DNA of 64,000 nucleotides from Curtobacterium pusillum (lineage in GTDB: Bacteria; Actinomycetota; Actinomycetes; Actinomycetales; Microbacteriaceae): NCBI GenBank assembly GCA_002025645.1, contig CP018783.1, positions 3,472,001 to 3,536,000 of the forward strand, given 5' to 3'. The position numbers and the translations under genes are program-made. Below are positions 20,203-28,584 of the stretch, one piece after another. The notes beneath the pieces are model-generated. The model saw nothing but the letters and a program-made list of their open reading frames with translations. It had not been told where the DNA came from and did not search any database. How positions within the stretch are numbered: the first letter of the stretch is position 1; each line of letters starts with the position of its first letter.

Positions 20203-21207
20203 ATGACCCGCATCGCCATCAACGGCTTCGGCCGCATCGGCCGCAACACCCTCCGTGCGCTCCTCGCGCGCGGGGGAGACGACCTCGAGGTCGTCGCCGT
20301 CAACGACCTGACCGCACCCGACACCCTCGCCCACCTGTTCCGGTACGACTCCGCGCTCGGCCCGTTCGCCGGCACCGTCGAGGTCGACGGCGACACGCTC
20401 GTGATCGACGGACGACGCGTCCGCGTCCTGGCGTCCCGCGAACCGGCGGAGCTGCCGTGGGCCGAGCTCGGCGTCGAGGTCGTCCTCGAGTCCACCGGGC
20501 GGTTCACGGCACGCGACGCCGCTGCCGGACACCTCACCGCCGGCGCCCGCCGGGTCCTCATCAGCGCGCCGGCGACCGGGGCCGACGCCACGATCGCCTA
20601 CGGCGTGAACACCGACGTGTTCGACCCGGCGGCGCACACCGTCGTCTCGAACGCCTCGTGCACGACGAACGCGCTCGCGCCGCTGGCGTCGGTGCTGGAC
20701 GACCTCGCGGGCATCGAGCACGGGTTCATGACGACCGTGCACGCGTACACGCAGGAGCAGAACCTGCAGGACGGGCCGCACCGCGACCTCCGTCGTGCGC
20801 GTGCTGCCGGGGTGAACATCGTGCCGACGTCGACCGGTGCCGCGAAGGCCATCGGGCTCGTGCTGCCGCGACTGTCCGGGAAGCTGTCCGGCGACGCGAT
20901 CCGGGTGCCCGTGCCGGTCGGGTCGATCGTCGAGCTGAACACCGTGGTGTCGCGGGACGTCACGGTCGAGGAGGTCAACGAGGCCTACCGTGCCGCTGCG
21001 GCCGGTCCGCTCGCCGGGGTGCTGGCGTTCACGGCGGACCCGATCGTGTCGACGGACATTACGGGGCGGCCGGAGTCGAGCGTGTTCGACTCGCTGCTCA
21101 CCCGCGTCGACGAGGGTCGTCACGTGAAGGTCGTCGCCTGGTACGACAACGAGTGGGGGTTCTCGAACCGCGTGGTCGACACGCTGGGGATGCTGGCGCG
21201 CGCGTAG
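20203..21207 (+). CDS. gap: Glyceraldehyde-3-phosphate dehydrogenase, type I
   Basis: Oxidises glyceraldehyde-3-phosphate to 1,3-bisphosphoglycerate with NAD. The 334 residues begin with the Rossmann motif RIAINGFGRIGRNTLRAL and contain the catalytic cysteine motif SNASCTTNALAPL. HAYTQEQNLQDGPHRDLRRARAA, NIVPTSTGAAKAI and WYDNEWGFSNRVVD follow. It is monocistronic rather than joined to pgk-tpi, so it may be a second, condition-specific GAPDH; the main copy would be elsewhere in the genome. Confidence 0.95.
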   Translation: MTRIAINGFGRIGRNTLRALLARGGDDLEVVAVNDLTAPDTLAHLFRYDSALGPFAGTVEVDGDTLVIDGRRVRVLASREPAELPWAELGVEVVLESTGRFTARDAAAGHLTAGARRVLISAPATGADATIAYGVNTDVFDPAAHTVVSNASCTTNALAPLASVLDDLAGIEHGFMTTVHAYTQEQNLQDGPHRDLRRARAAGVNIVPTSTGAAKAIGLVLPRLSGKLSGDAIRVPVPVGSIVELNTVVSRDVTVEEVNEAYRAAAAGPLAGVLAFTADPIVSTDITGRPESSVFDSLLTRVDEGRHVKVVAWYDNEWGFSNRVVDTLGMLARA

Positions 21208-21219
21208 GGCGGCCGTGGC

Positions 21220-21311
21220 GCGGAAGCGACACTGCGGCGGGTCTGCCCGTCGATCGAGCCGCGAAAGCGACAGTGTGCCGCCGATGATCGGCGGCACACT
21301 GTCGCTTTCGC
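21220..21311. repeat. GCGAAAGCGAC-family composite palindrome between convergent genes
   Basis: The core 21261-21311 is a 51-nt inverted repeat with two perfect 25-nt arms around one central base (21286), starting GCGAAAGCGACAGTG. An extra half copy, GCGGAAGCGACACTG, begins at 21220. It lies between the gap stop (21207) and the stop of the minus-strand kinase gene (21358) and probably ends transcription from both sides. Confidence 0.9.
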
Positions 21312-21357
21312 ATGGCGGGAGAGAGGGGACCGGCGGCGCCGCGCCGCGCCGCCCGCG

Positions 21358-22443
21358 TCAGCGGATGAGCGCCGTCGTGCTCGCGAAGGAACGGGAGCGC
21401 ACGGCCTCGCGGTAGCGGTCGAGTGCGGCCTCGTCAGCACCGACCGACTCCAGCGCCGCCAGCCCCGCGCCGAGCACCGGGGGATCGGTCACCCAGGTCG
21501 GGACGGCCCCTGGTACCCGCTCCGCGAGCCCCGCCACCACCCCGTCCACGAGCAACGGGTGCCGAGCGGCGAGCACCCCGCCGCCGAGCACGACGGGGAC
21601 CGGGTGGGCGGTCGACCCGCCGAGACCGAGCCGCTCGAGCGCCACTCCCGCGAGCAGGACGATCTCCTCCGCCTGGCGCTCCACGACGCTCCGGGCCACC
21701 ACGTCGCCGGCTCCGGCCACGTCGAAGAGCACCGGGCACAGTCGGTTGAACACCCGCTGGTCGAGGCGGCCGAAGTGAATGGCCTCGGTGACCTCGCGGA
21801 CGCTGCGGAGTCCGAGCGCCGCCGGCACCGCGTCGACCAGTGCCGTCGCCGGTCCGCGGCCGTCGTCGGCCCGGGCGGCGTGCCACAGCGCCCGGTTGCC
21901 GAGGTAGGCCCCGCCGCCCCAGTCGCCGGAGACGTCGCCGATGGCAGGGAACCGGGCGGTGGTGCCGTCGGCCCGTACGGCGAGCGCGTTGATGCCCGTC
22001 CCGCAGACCACGGCGGCTGCGTCCGGCGACAGGGTTCCCGCCCGCAACAGGGCGAACAGGTCGTTGTCGAGGACGTGCGGTGCACCGCCGTCGGACTCCC
22101 AGTGCGCGAGCGCCGTGGTGGCCGCGACGAGCTCGTCGTGCAGGTCGAGCCCGGCCAGGTACACGTGCGTCGTCCGGATCCGACGGTCGCCGAGCTCGTC
22201 GACGACCCGGGAACGGACGTCGTCGAGGATCGGTCCGGCGACGTCCCACCCGCGGGTCTGCGGGTTCGATCCCGGTCCGCGTGCGTGCCCGACGATCGAG
22301 CCGTCGAGTGCGATGGCGACGACGTCGGTCTTGCTCCCGCCGCCGTCGACGGCGAGGACGACGTCGCTCGGGTGCGGGGGGACCGTCGCCGGCGGCCGTT
22401 CGACCCGGGCGGTGCCCGACGGACCCCGGCTCAGCCCACCCAC
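21358..22443 (-). CDS. BadF/BadG/NagK-type sugar kinase
   Basis: An ATP-dependent kinase of the ASKHA fold. The 361-residue protein has VVLAVDGGGSKTDVVAIAL (phosphate 1 loop), an acidic VLDNDLFALLRAG, VVCGTGINALAV and GDWGGGAYLGNRAL, as in N-acetylglucosamine kinases. The GTG start at 22443 overlaps the end of the GH4 gene by 13 nt. It is the last gene of the sugar operon and probably phosphorylates the imported sugar or its hydrolysis product. The exact substrate cannot be read from sequence. Confidence 0.82.
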   Translation of the reverse strand: MGGLSRGPSGTARVERPPATVPPHPSDVVLAVDGGGSKTDVVAIALDGSIVGHARGPGSNPQTRGWDVAGPILDDVRSRVVDELGDRRIRTTHVYLAGLDLHDELVAATTALAHWESDGGAPHVLDNDLFALLRAGTLSPDAAAVVCGTGINALAVRADGTTARFPAIGDVSGDWGGGAYLGNRALWHAARADDGRGPATALVDAVPAALGLRSVREVTEAIHFGRLDQRVFNRLCPVLFDVAGAGDVVARSVVERQAEEIVLLAGVALERLGLGGSTAHPVPVVLGGGVLAARHPLLVDGVVAGLAERVPGAVPTWVTDPPVLGAGLAALESVGADEAALDRYREAVRSRSFASTTALIR

Positions 22444-23735
22444 GTCAACTGCTCCGATCGCGTCCACGGCAGGTGCTCCGCGTTCGCGGCCAGGAGCAGG
22501 TCGGTGAGCTTCTCGGCCTTGTCGACCTGTCCGACGAGGGGGTGTGCCCACATTGCCCGGAGCACGCGGTCGCGGCCACCGTGGACGGCTGCGTCGAGGG
22601 CGAGGCGTTCGTACCCGGCGACGTGCGACACGAGGCCGACCATGTCCGGGGCGAGCGGCGAGACCGGAAGCGGGGTGATCGCCTGGCGGGTGACGCGCGC
22701 CGGGACCTCGATCACGTGGTCGTCGGGCAGGAACGGGAACGTGCCGTCGTTCCGGACGTTGAGGACCTGCACGTCGCCGCGGTCGCCGAGGATCGAGGAC
22801 AGCACGTCGATGGCGGCCTCGGAGTAGTACGCACCTCCCCGCTGCTCCAGTTCGACCGGCTTCGTGACGACGGACTCGTCGGCGTACTTGGTCAGCAGTG
22901 CCGACTCGGTCTCCATCACGGCCTCGGCGCGGGTGCGCTCGTGGAGCTGTTCCTCGAGCACGACGTCGTGGCTGTAGAAGTAGCGCAGGTAGTACGAGGG
23001 GACGGCGTGCTGCAGGCGGATGAGGTCGGCGGGCATGTGCACGCTCTCCGCCATCCGGTCGAGGGCACCGGTGTCGGCGGCGAGCAACTCGGACAGCACG
23101 TCACGCTCACCGGAGGCGTCCGTGACGTGCACGCCGCGTTCCCACGTGAGGTGGTTGAGGCCGACGTGGTCGAGCCGGACGGCTGACGGGTCGACCTGGA
23201 ACTCCTTCGCGAAGCGCCGCTGGAACCCGATCGCGACGTTGCAGAGCCCGACTGCGCGGTGGCCGGCCTCGAGCAGGGCACGGGTGACGATGCCGACCGG
23301 GTTCGTGAAGTCCACGATCCAGGCATCCGGCTTCGCGTGCTTCCGGACGAGCTCCGCGTACTCGAGCACGACCGGCACGGTGCGGAGCGCCTTCGCGAAC
23401 CCGCCGGGGCCGGTGGTCTCCTGCCCGATGCAGCACGCCTCGTGCGGCCAGGTCTCGTCTTGCTGCCGGGCGGCCTGGCCGCCGATCCGGAGCTGGAACA
23501 TGACGGCGTCGGCGTCCGAGACCCCGGCCACCACGTCGTCGGTGACGTGGACCGTGCCGGGGTGGCCGGCGTGCGCGAACATCCGCTTGGCGACACCGCC
23601 GACGAGTTCGCGTCGGACGGGATCGGGGTCGACGAGCCAGAGCTCGTCGATGGGCAGCTGGTCGCGGAGCCGGGCGAAGCCGTCCACGAGTTCGGGGGTG
23701 TAGGTGGATCCGCCACCGATGACTGCGAGTTTCAC
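22431..23735 (-). CDS. Glycoside hydrolase family 4, 6-phospho-beta-glucosidase type
   Basis: GH4 enzymes cleave glycosides by an NAD- and Mn-dependent redox mechanism. The 434 residues start KLAVIGGGSTYTPELVDGF (NAD site). They continue with CCIGQETTGPGGFAKALRT, IVDFTNPVGIVTRALLE, the metal cysteine in VGLCNVAIGFQRR and the metal histidine in DHVGLNHLTWERG. The start is GTG with AAGGGA 10 nt upstream, 7 nt after the permease stop. These enzymes usually need a 6-phosphorylated substrate, yet here they sit with an ABC transporter and a kinase rather than a PTS. Confidence 0.92.
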   Translation of the reverse strand: MKLAVIGGGSTYTPELVDGFARLRDQLPIDELWLVDPDPVRRELVGGVAKRMFAHAGHPGTVHVTDDVVAGVSDADAVMFQLRIGGQAARQQDETWPHEACCIGQETTGPGGFAKALRTVPVVLEYAELVRKHAKPDAWIVDFTNPVGIVTRALLEAGHRAVGLCNVAIGFQRRFAKEFQVDPSAVRLDHVGLNHLTWERGVHVTDASGERDVLSELLAADTGALDRMAESVHMPADLIRLQHAVPSYYLRYFYSHDVVLEEQLHERTRAEAVMETESALLTKYADESVVTKPVELEQRGGAYYSEAAIDVLSSILGDRGDVQVLNVRNDGTFPFLPDDHVIEVPARVTRQAITPLPVSPLAPDMVGLVSHVAGYERLALDAAVHGGRDRVLRAMWAHPLVGQVDKAEKLTDLLLAANAEHLPWTRSEQLTWVG

Positions 23736-23742
23736 TGTGGTG

Positions 23743-24636
23743 CTATCCCTTCACGCCGGTGAGCGCGATGCCCTCGACGAATGCCTTCTGTGCGAAGAAG
23801 AAGATGACGACGACGGGGACCATGACGACGACGGTCATCGCCATCGTCATCGACCAGTCGGTGCCGTGCTGGCCCCGGAACGTCGCGAGTCCGTACGCCA
23901 CCGGCCAGGCGGCCTGGTTCTCGGACGCGTACAGGAGCGGGCCGTAGTAGTCGTTCCAGGAGTGGAAGAACATGAAGATCGCCGCCGACGCGATGCCCGG
24001 CCGCGCCATCGGCACGACGACCCGCCACAGCACGCCCCACTCACTGCAGCCGTCCATCCGGGCGGCGTCGCCGTACTCCTTCGGGATGGTCATGAAGAAC
24101 TGGCGGAGCAGGAAGATGCTGAACGCGTCGCCGAGCAGGTTCGGCAGGATGAGCGGCCAGAGCGTGCCGGTGAGGTGGAGCTGGGACCACATCACGTAGA
24201 CCGGCACCGCGGTGACCTGCGGGGGCAGGAGCATCGCGACGATGATCACGGTGAAGATGAGGTTCGCGCCCTTGAACTTGATCTGGGCCAGGGCGTACGC
24301 CGCCGGCACGGAGCTCAGGAGCATGAACGCGGTGGCGAGCACGGCGTACATCGACGAGTTGCCGAACCACTGCGCGAGCGGCAGCTCGGTGAACACCCTG
24401 GCGTAGTTCGAGAAGTCGAACGGGCGCGGCAGGATCGACGCCGTCAGGGCCTGGTTGCTCGACATGAGCGAGGTCAGGATGACGAACACGATCGGCGCGA
24501 TGGTCAGGACGCCGAGCGCGACGAGTGCGGCGTGCTCGGCGATCCAGACGAGCAGGCTGCGACGCGGACCGCGGGCGGAGCCGGGCGCCGCTCCGCGGGG
24601 AGCCCGGGCGAGCGGGGACTGGGACACGGCGGTCAT
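23743..24636 (-). CDS. Sugar ABC transporter permease (MalG type)
   Basis: The 297-residue inner-membrane protein has six predicted membrane segments. The EAA loop reads EYGDAARMDGCSEWGVLWRV, followed by PMARPG, which docks to the ATPase. The stop of the partner permease overlaps its ATG by 4 nt. No ATPase gene is in the operon, as is common in actinobacteria where a shared MsiK-like ATPase serves several sugar transporters. Confidence 0.92.
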   Translation of the reverse strand: MTAVSQSPLARAPRGAAPGSARGPRRSLLVWIAEHAALVALGVLTIAPIVFVILTSLMSSNQALTASILPRPFDFSNYARVFTELPLAQWFGNSSMYAVLATAFMLLSSVPAAYALAQIKFKGANLIFTVIIVAMLLPPQVTAVPVYVMWSQLHLTGTLWPLILPNLLGDAFSIFLLRQFFMTIPKEYGDAARMDGCSEWGVLWRVVVPMARPGIASAAIFMFFHSWNDYYGPLLYASENQAAWPVAYGLATFRGQHGTDWSMTMAMTVVVMVPVVVIFFFAQKAFVEGIALTGVKG

Positions 24637-25682
24637 CAGGACTCCTCGGGTCGGAAGACGGAGATGCGGCGCATCGTGAGGACGAGCACCACGGCGGTGA
24701 CCACGAACAGCACCACGGCCATCGCGGACGCGTAGCCGAACTGGAAGTTCGCGAAGCCGTGCTGGTAGAGCAGCTCGGTGTAGGTGAGCAGCGACGTGCC
24801 CGGGTAGCCGAGCTGCGCCGCGGTCCCACCGCCGATCGTCGCCTTGCCGCTGGCGACACCCGACGCGACTGCGGCCTCGGTGAAGTACTGCAGGGCCGCG
24901 ATCACCCCCGTGACGGCAGCGAACCCGATGACCGGCGCGATCGTCGGCAGCGTGATGTGCCGCACCTGCTGGACGCCGTTCGCACCGTCGAGCGACGCGG
25001 CCTCGTACAGGTCGCGCGGCACGTCGAGGAGCGACGCCAGGAAGATGATCATGATGTCGCCCATCACCCAGACGCCCATGATCACGAGCGAGGGCTTCGA
25101 CCACGCGGGGTCGTTGAACCACAGGGGGCCGTCGATGCCGAACACCCGGAGGATCTGGTTCACGGGGCCGGTGCCGGGGTTGAACAGGAACACGAACGCG
25201 ACGACGCTCGCGACCGGCGGCACCAGGGCGGGCAGGTAGAACAGCGTCCGCCAGAACCCGGTCGCCGTCTTCGCGCGGCTCAGCAGCCCGGCCACCAGGA
25301 GCCCGCAGACGATCCGGACCGGCACGAGGATGACCACGAACCACAGGGTGTTGATGACCGCGGGCCAGATCTGCGGGTCCTGCGTGAACAGGAACTTGTA
25401 GTTCAGCAGCCCGACGAACTCGGGTTCCTGCAGCTGGTTGTAGCGCGTGAAGGAGTAGAAGATCGATGCGACGAGCGGGTACGCGAAGAAGATCACGAGG
25501 CCCGCCACAGCCGGGGCCAGCATCGTCAGGGCGACCAGACGACGGCGGGACTCGGCGGAGCGGCGCCGACGTGGCCGGCTCCCAGGGGCCGTCGAACGCG
25601 ACCCGACGCTGGCCGGCGGCCGGGAGGCGCGGGTGGGCCGCGCCTCCAGGCTGCCGGTTTCAGGGGTGGTGACGTCCGTCAT
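24636..25682 (-). CDS. Sugar ABC transporter permease (MalF type)
   Basis: The 348-residue protein has six membrane segments after a 45-residue cytoplasmic N-terminus; the EAA loop is LYEAASLDGANGVQQVRHIT. The N-terminal tail (SLEARPTRASRPP) is encoded by an intact small palindrome of the 42-nt family (25623-25647), an apparent insertion into the coding region. ATG at 25682 follows the binding-protein stop by 2 nt. Confidence 0.92.
   Translation of the reverse strand: MTDVTTPETGSLEARPTRASRPPASVGSRSTAPGSRPRRRRSAESRRRLVALTMLAPAVAGLVIFFAYPLVASIFYSFTRYNQLQEPEFVGLLNYKFLFTQDPQIWPAVINTLWFVVILVPVRIVCGLLVAGLLSRAKTATGFWRTLFYLPALVPPVASVVAFVFLFNPGTGPVNQILRVFGIDGPLWFNDPAWSKPSLVIMGVWVMGDIMIIFLASLLDVPRDLYEAASLDGANGVQQVRHITLPTIAPVIGFAAVTGVIAALQYFTEAAVASGVASGKATIGGGTAAQLGYPGTSLLTYTELLYQHGFANFQFGYASAMAVVLFVVTAVVLVLTMRRISVFRPEES
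25623..25647. repeat. Short 42-nt-family palindrome inside the MalF-type permease gene
   Basis: GGAGGCGCGG and CCGCGCCTCC form perfect 10-nt arms around 5 bases. It is 7 nt shorter than the matching part of the intergenic copies and falls in the variable N-terminal tail of the protein. Confidence 0.8.
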
Positions 25683-25684
25683 GG

Positions 25685-27028
25685 TCACGGACCAGCCAGC
25701 TGGTTGGCGTTGTCGATGTCCGAGTCGAGCTTCTTGAGCTTGGCGTCGAGGTCGCCGCCGTTCTGCTGGTACGCCTGCCAGAACTTCGTGAACGTGCCGA
25801 TGTAGGCGGCGCCGTCCGCGGTGCCCGGCGAGGTCATGGTGTCCTTGTTGCCGGCGACGTCGACGAAGGTCTTGTAGTTCTCGTCGACCTCGAGCTTCGG
25901 CGACTGCAGGGCCGAGGTGAGCGTCGGGATGTTCTTCAGCCCGTTGCCCATCGTGACCTGCGCGTCGGTGTTCGTCGACAGGTACTTCAGCAGCGCCCAG
26001 GCCAGCTCGGGGTGCTTCGACCCCTTCGCGATGCCCGCCACGTTGCCCGCGATGTACGTCGAGCCGTAGTTGCCGAGACCATCCATCACCGGGGTCGGTG
26101 CGGTGCCGTAGTCGAGGTCCGGCTTCTGGTCCTTGATGAAGGCGGTGCGGTACTCGCCGTCGATCTGCATCGCGACCTGACCGGTCTGGAACGCGTTGTC
26201 GGCGGCGAACTCCTGCCCGAGCCCCGAGGTGAAGGCCTTGAGCTTGTCGTAGCCGATCTCGTCGACGAAGCCCTTCTGCCAGGTGATGAGCTTCTTCCAC
26301 GCGTCGGAGGTGCCGATCACGCTGTTGCCCTTCTTGTCGAGCCACGATCCGTCGACCATCGGGGCCCAGTGCTCGGGGGAGTTCTCGTAGAAGTCGATGA
26401 GCGGGTTGAAGCCGAGCTGCTTGATCGAGCCGTCGGCGTTGTACGTGGTGAGCTTCAGCGCGTCGGCCTTGAGCTCGTCGAGCGTCTTCGGCGGCGTCGT
26501 GATGCCCGCCTTCGCCAGGAGCGGCTTGTTGTACATCAGAGCACTCACGTCGGCGAGGGCCGGCAGGGTGCAGCGGGTGCCCTTGTACTGCGTGTACGAC
26601 TGCACGGCCTTCGGGATGTCGGACAGGTCGACCTTGTCGCGCTCGACGTACGGCGACAGGTCACGGAAGGCGCCCGACGAGCAGAAGCTGCCCACGATCG
26701 CCGTCGAGTAGGACAGTCCGACGTCGATGTTCTGCCCAGACGAGATCGCCTTCTGGAGCTTCTCGTCGTCCTGGCCGGCGTGGATGTCGACGGTGACGCC
26801 GGGGTTCGCCTTCTCGAAGCCGGCGACGGCGCTCTTCACGACACCGGCTTCACGCCCGGTGAAGAAGTGCCACAGCGACACGGTGCCCTTGAGCTCCTTC
26901 GGTGCGGTCTTGTCGATGGCGTCGGCGCTGCTCCCGGAGCTGCAGCCGGCGACGACGAGCGCACCGACGGCGGCGATGGCCGTGGCGGTGAGGATCCTCG
27001 TGGCGGATCGTTTGGCGGAGGGGTGCAT
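25685..27028 (-). CDS. Sugar ABC transporter substrate-binding lipoprotein
   Basis: The 447 residues begin with a lipoprotein signal whose lipobox is VVAGCSSG (cysteine near residue 29). The rest is a type 1 sugar-binding protein fold (KGTVSLWHFFTGREAG, ALMYNKPLLAKAGI, GQVAMQIDGEY, GNVAGIAKGSKHPELAWALLKYL). Two further cysteines near residues 118 and 155 may form a disulfide. First structural gene of the operon, 122 nt after the regulator. Confidence 0.93.
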   Translation of the reverse strand: MHPSAKRSATRILTATAIAAVGALVVAGCSSGSSADAIDKTAPKELKGTVSLWHFFTGREAGVVKSAVAGFEKANPGVTVDIHAGQDDEKLQKAISSGQNIDVGLSYSTAIVGSFCSSGAFRDLSPYVERDKVDLSDIPKAVQSYTQYKGTRCTLPALADVSALMYNKPLLAKAGITTPPKTLDELKADALKLTTYNADGSIKQLGFNPLIDFYENSPEHWAPMVDGSWLDKKGNSVIGTSDAWKKLITWQKGFVDEIGYDKLKAFTSGLGQEFAADNAFQTGQVAMQIDGEYRTAFIKDQKPDLDYGTAPTPVMDGLGNYGSTYIAGNVAGIAKGSKHPELAWALLKYLSTNTDAQVTMGNGLKNIPTLTSALQSPKLEVDENYKTFVDVAGNKDTMTSPGTADGAAYIGTFTKFWQAYQQNGGDLDAKLKKLDSDIDNANQLAGP

Positions 27029-27150
27029 CAGTACTCGCTCTCTGGTCTCGATTCGGCGGCTGCGTTTCCGGGCGCGCCGAAGAGCCCTGGGACAGGGCCG
27101 GGTGGTGGTGCCTCGAGTGGTGCGGGTGGAACTCCGCTGGGCGGAGCGGC

Positions 27151-28392
27151 TCAGGGGCGCTCGGCGGGGTCCGGTGCTGGCGCATCGTCGCTGATGCGTT
27201 CGAGCCGGTCCGCGAGCGCGGTGCGGACGACGTCGATGAGGACGTGCCGCGCACCGTGCAGGACGGGGGTGTCGGGGACGCCGGGTGCCACCACGGCGGT
27301 GGACCAGCGTGTGCGGGTCCGGAGCCAGGCGGTCACGGCGGCGGCCAGGGCGGGTCCACCCGCGATCCCGGTCGGGCCGTGCAGCACGACCGTCTCGGGA
27401 TCGGCGACGGCGAGGGCGGGGAGCACGTTGTGCCCCACGCGCTCGCCGAGGGCGGTGGTGAAGGGGTGCTGCTCGGGGAGCCCGGGCAGCTGCGGGAGCA
27501 CCTGGCGCCAGTCGGCTGCGGTGCCGTCCGGTGCCGTGATCCCGTGCTCGGCGGCCAGGGCGATGATCGCGGACTCGGAGATGAGGTCCGCGACGATCGT
27601 GGCCATCGGGTCGATGGAGCGTGCGTCGGCGGGCACGCTGAGGTAGCCGATCTCACCCGCGGCACCGGATGCGCCGGTGTGCAGGTGGCCGTGCAGGTCG
27701 AGGGCCATGCCGAGGCCCTCCGCCATCCAGAACAGGGCGAACGACCCGGGAGCCCGTCCGGCGCCCATGTTCCGCTCGGCGATCGCCGCGAGGTTGGCGT
27801 CGTTCTCGATGACAACCCGGACGCCGAGTGCAGCGGACAGGGTCGTCGAGACCTGGTCGCGCGGCCAGCCGGGCAGCCCGTCGGTGAAGATGAGGGTGTC
27901 GGTTGCGTGGTCGACACTCGCCTGGACCCCGACGGCGACCGCGGTGACGAGGTCCGGGTCGACGCCGGCGGCCGCAGCGGCCCGGCTGACGGCAGCGGCG
28001 ACGATGTCCTCGCCGGGGGCGCGCATCTCGTGCTCGTCCATCCGGTGCTCGGCGACCGGGTACGAGCGGCCGGTGGCGTCGACGACCGTCGACCGGACGT
28101 CGATGAGCTGGACGTCCACGGCGACGGCGAGGTCGCGGTCGGTCGTCGCCTCGTACACGACGGCGCTCGGGCCCCGGCGACCGGTCTGGGTCGCGGTGCC
28201 GGCTTCGTGGATGAGGTCGGCGGCCTCGAGTCGGCGGATGATCTCGGCAGCGGTGGGCTTGCTCAGGCCGGTGCGCTGGGCGATCTCGTTGCGGGTGAGC
28301 GGGCCGTCGTCGAGCAGGAGTTCGAGGGCCGCACGGTCGTTGAGGACACGCAGGAGGCCGGGCTGGCCGGGGGTGCGTCCTCGTGTGGTCAT
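27151..28392 (-). CDS. ROK family transcriptional regulator
   Basis: The 413 residues have an N-terminal winged helix (LTRNEIAQRTGLSKPTAAEIIRRLE, about 38-62) and a C-terminal ROK sugar-binding domain (VVIENDANLAAIAERNMGAG, SGAAGEIGYLSV). It probably represses the transporter operon it heads and releases DNA on binding the sugar or its phosphate. ATG 28392 is chosen because TACAGT ends 7 nt before it; the frame extends 7 codons further. A 6-bp inverted repeat over its promoter suggests autoregulation. Confidence 0.9.
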   Translation of the reverse strand: MTTRGRTPGQPGLLRVLNDRAALELLLDDGPLTRNEIAQRTGLSKPTAAEIIRRLEAADLIHEAGTATQTGRRGPSAVVYEATTDRDLAVAVDVQLIDVRSTVVDATGRSYPVAEHRMDEHEMRAPGEDIVAAAVSRAAAAAGVDPDLVTAVAVGVQASVDHATDTLIFTDGLPGWPRDQVSTTLSAALGVRVVIENDANLAAIAERNMGAGRAPGSFALFWMAEGLGMALDLHGHLHTGASGAAGEIGYLSVPADARSIDPMATIVADLISESAIIALAAEHGITAPDGTAADWRQVLPQLPGLPEQHPFTTALGERVGHNVLPALAVADPETVVLHGPTGIAGGPALAAAVTAWLRTRTRWSTAVVAPGVPDTPVLHGARHVLIDVVRTALADRLERISDDAPAPDPAERP

Positions 28393-28399
28393 GTCGAGG

Positions 28400-28405
28400 A
28401 CTGTA
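28400..28405 (-). promoter_or_regulatory. -10 box of the ROK regulator operon, leaderless
   Basis: TACAGT on the minus strand, 7 nt before the ATG. Confidence 0.6.
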
Positions 28406-28411
28406 ACGGAC

Positions 28412-28432
28412 AACCTTCTTTACTGAAAGGTT
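28412..28432. promoter_or_regulatory. Candidate ROK operator
   Basis: AACCTT and AAGGTT, inverted and 9 bases apart, cover about -21 to -41 of the regulator promoter, including the -35 zone. The AT-rich centre (CTTTACTGA) stands out in this GC-rich DNA. I found no second copy before the binding-protein gene, which fits one transcript for the whole cluster. Confidence 0.55.
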
Positions 28433-28514
28433 TGTTTACCGATTCGAAACACGCGTTCCGCTCCGCGAAACGTGCGGCGGCGGGACGGAGCCGAGACGGG
28501 CCCGGACGCAACCA

Positions 28515-28566
28515 CCACGGGCCTGGAGGCGCGGTGCGGGCCGGCACCGCGCCTCCAGGCCCGTGG
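28515..28566. terminator. 42-nt family palindrome downstream of the alcohol dehydrogenase
   Basis: A 23-bp perfect stem (outer CCACGG, inner GGAGGCGCGGTGC) around the 6-nt loop GGGCCG. The canonical 42-nt part spans 28520-28561. It lies 19 nt beyond the stop of the minus-strand dehydrogenase and shields the regulator promoter. Confidence 0.85.
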
Positions 28567-28584
28567 GGTGGTCGCGTGTGCGCC

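Noticed and set aside
25685-27028. Dedicated sugar ATPase expected in the ABC operon
   Set aside because: None is present in the window; actinobacterial sugar permeases often share an ATPase encoded elsewhere, so absence is not a defect.
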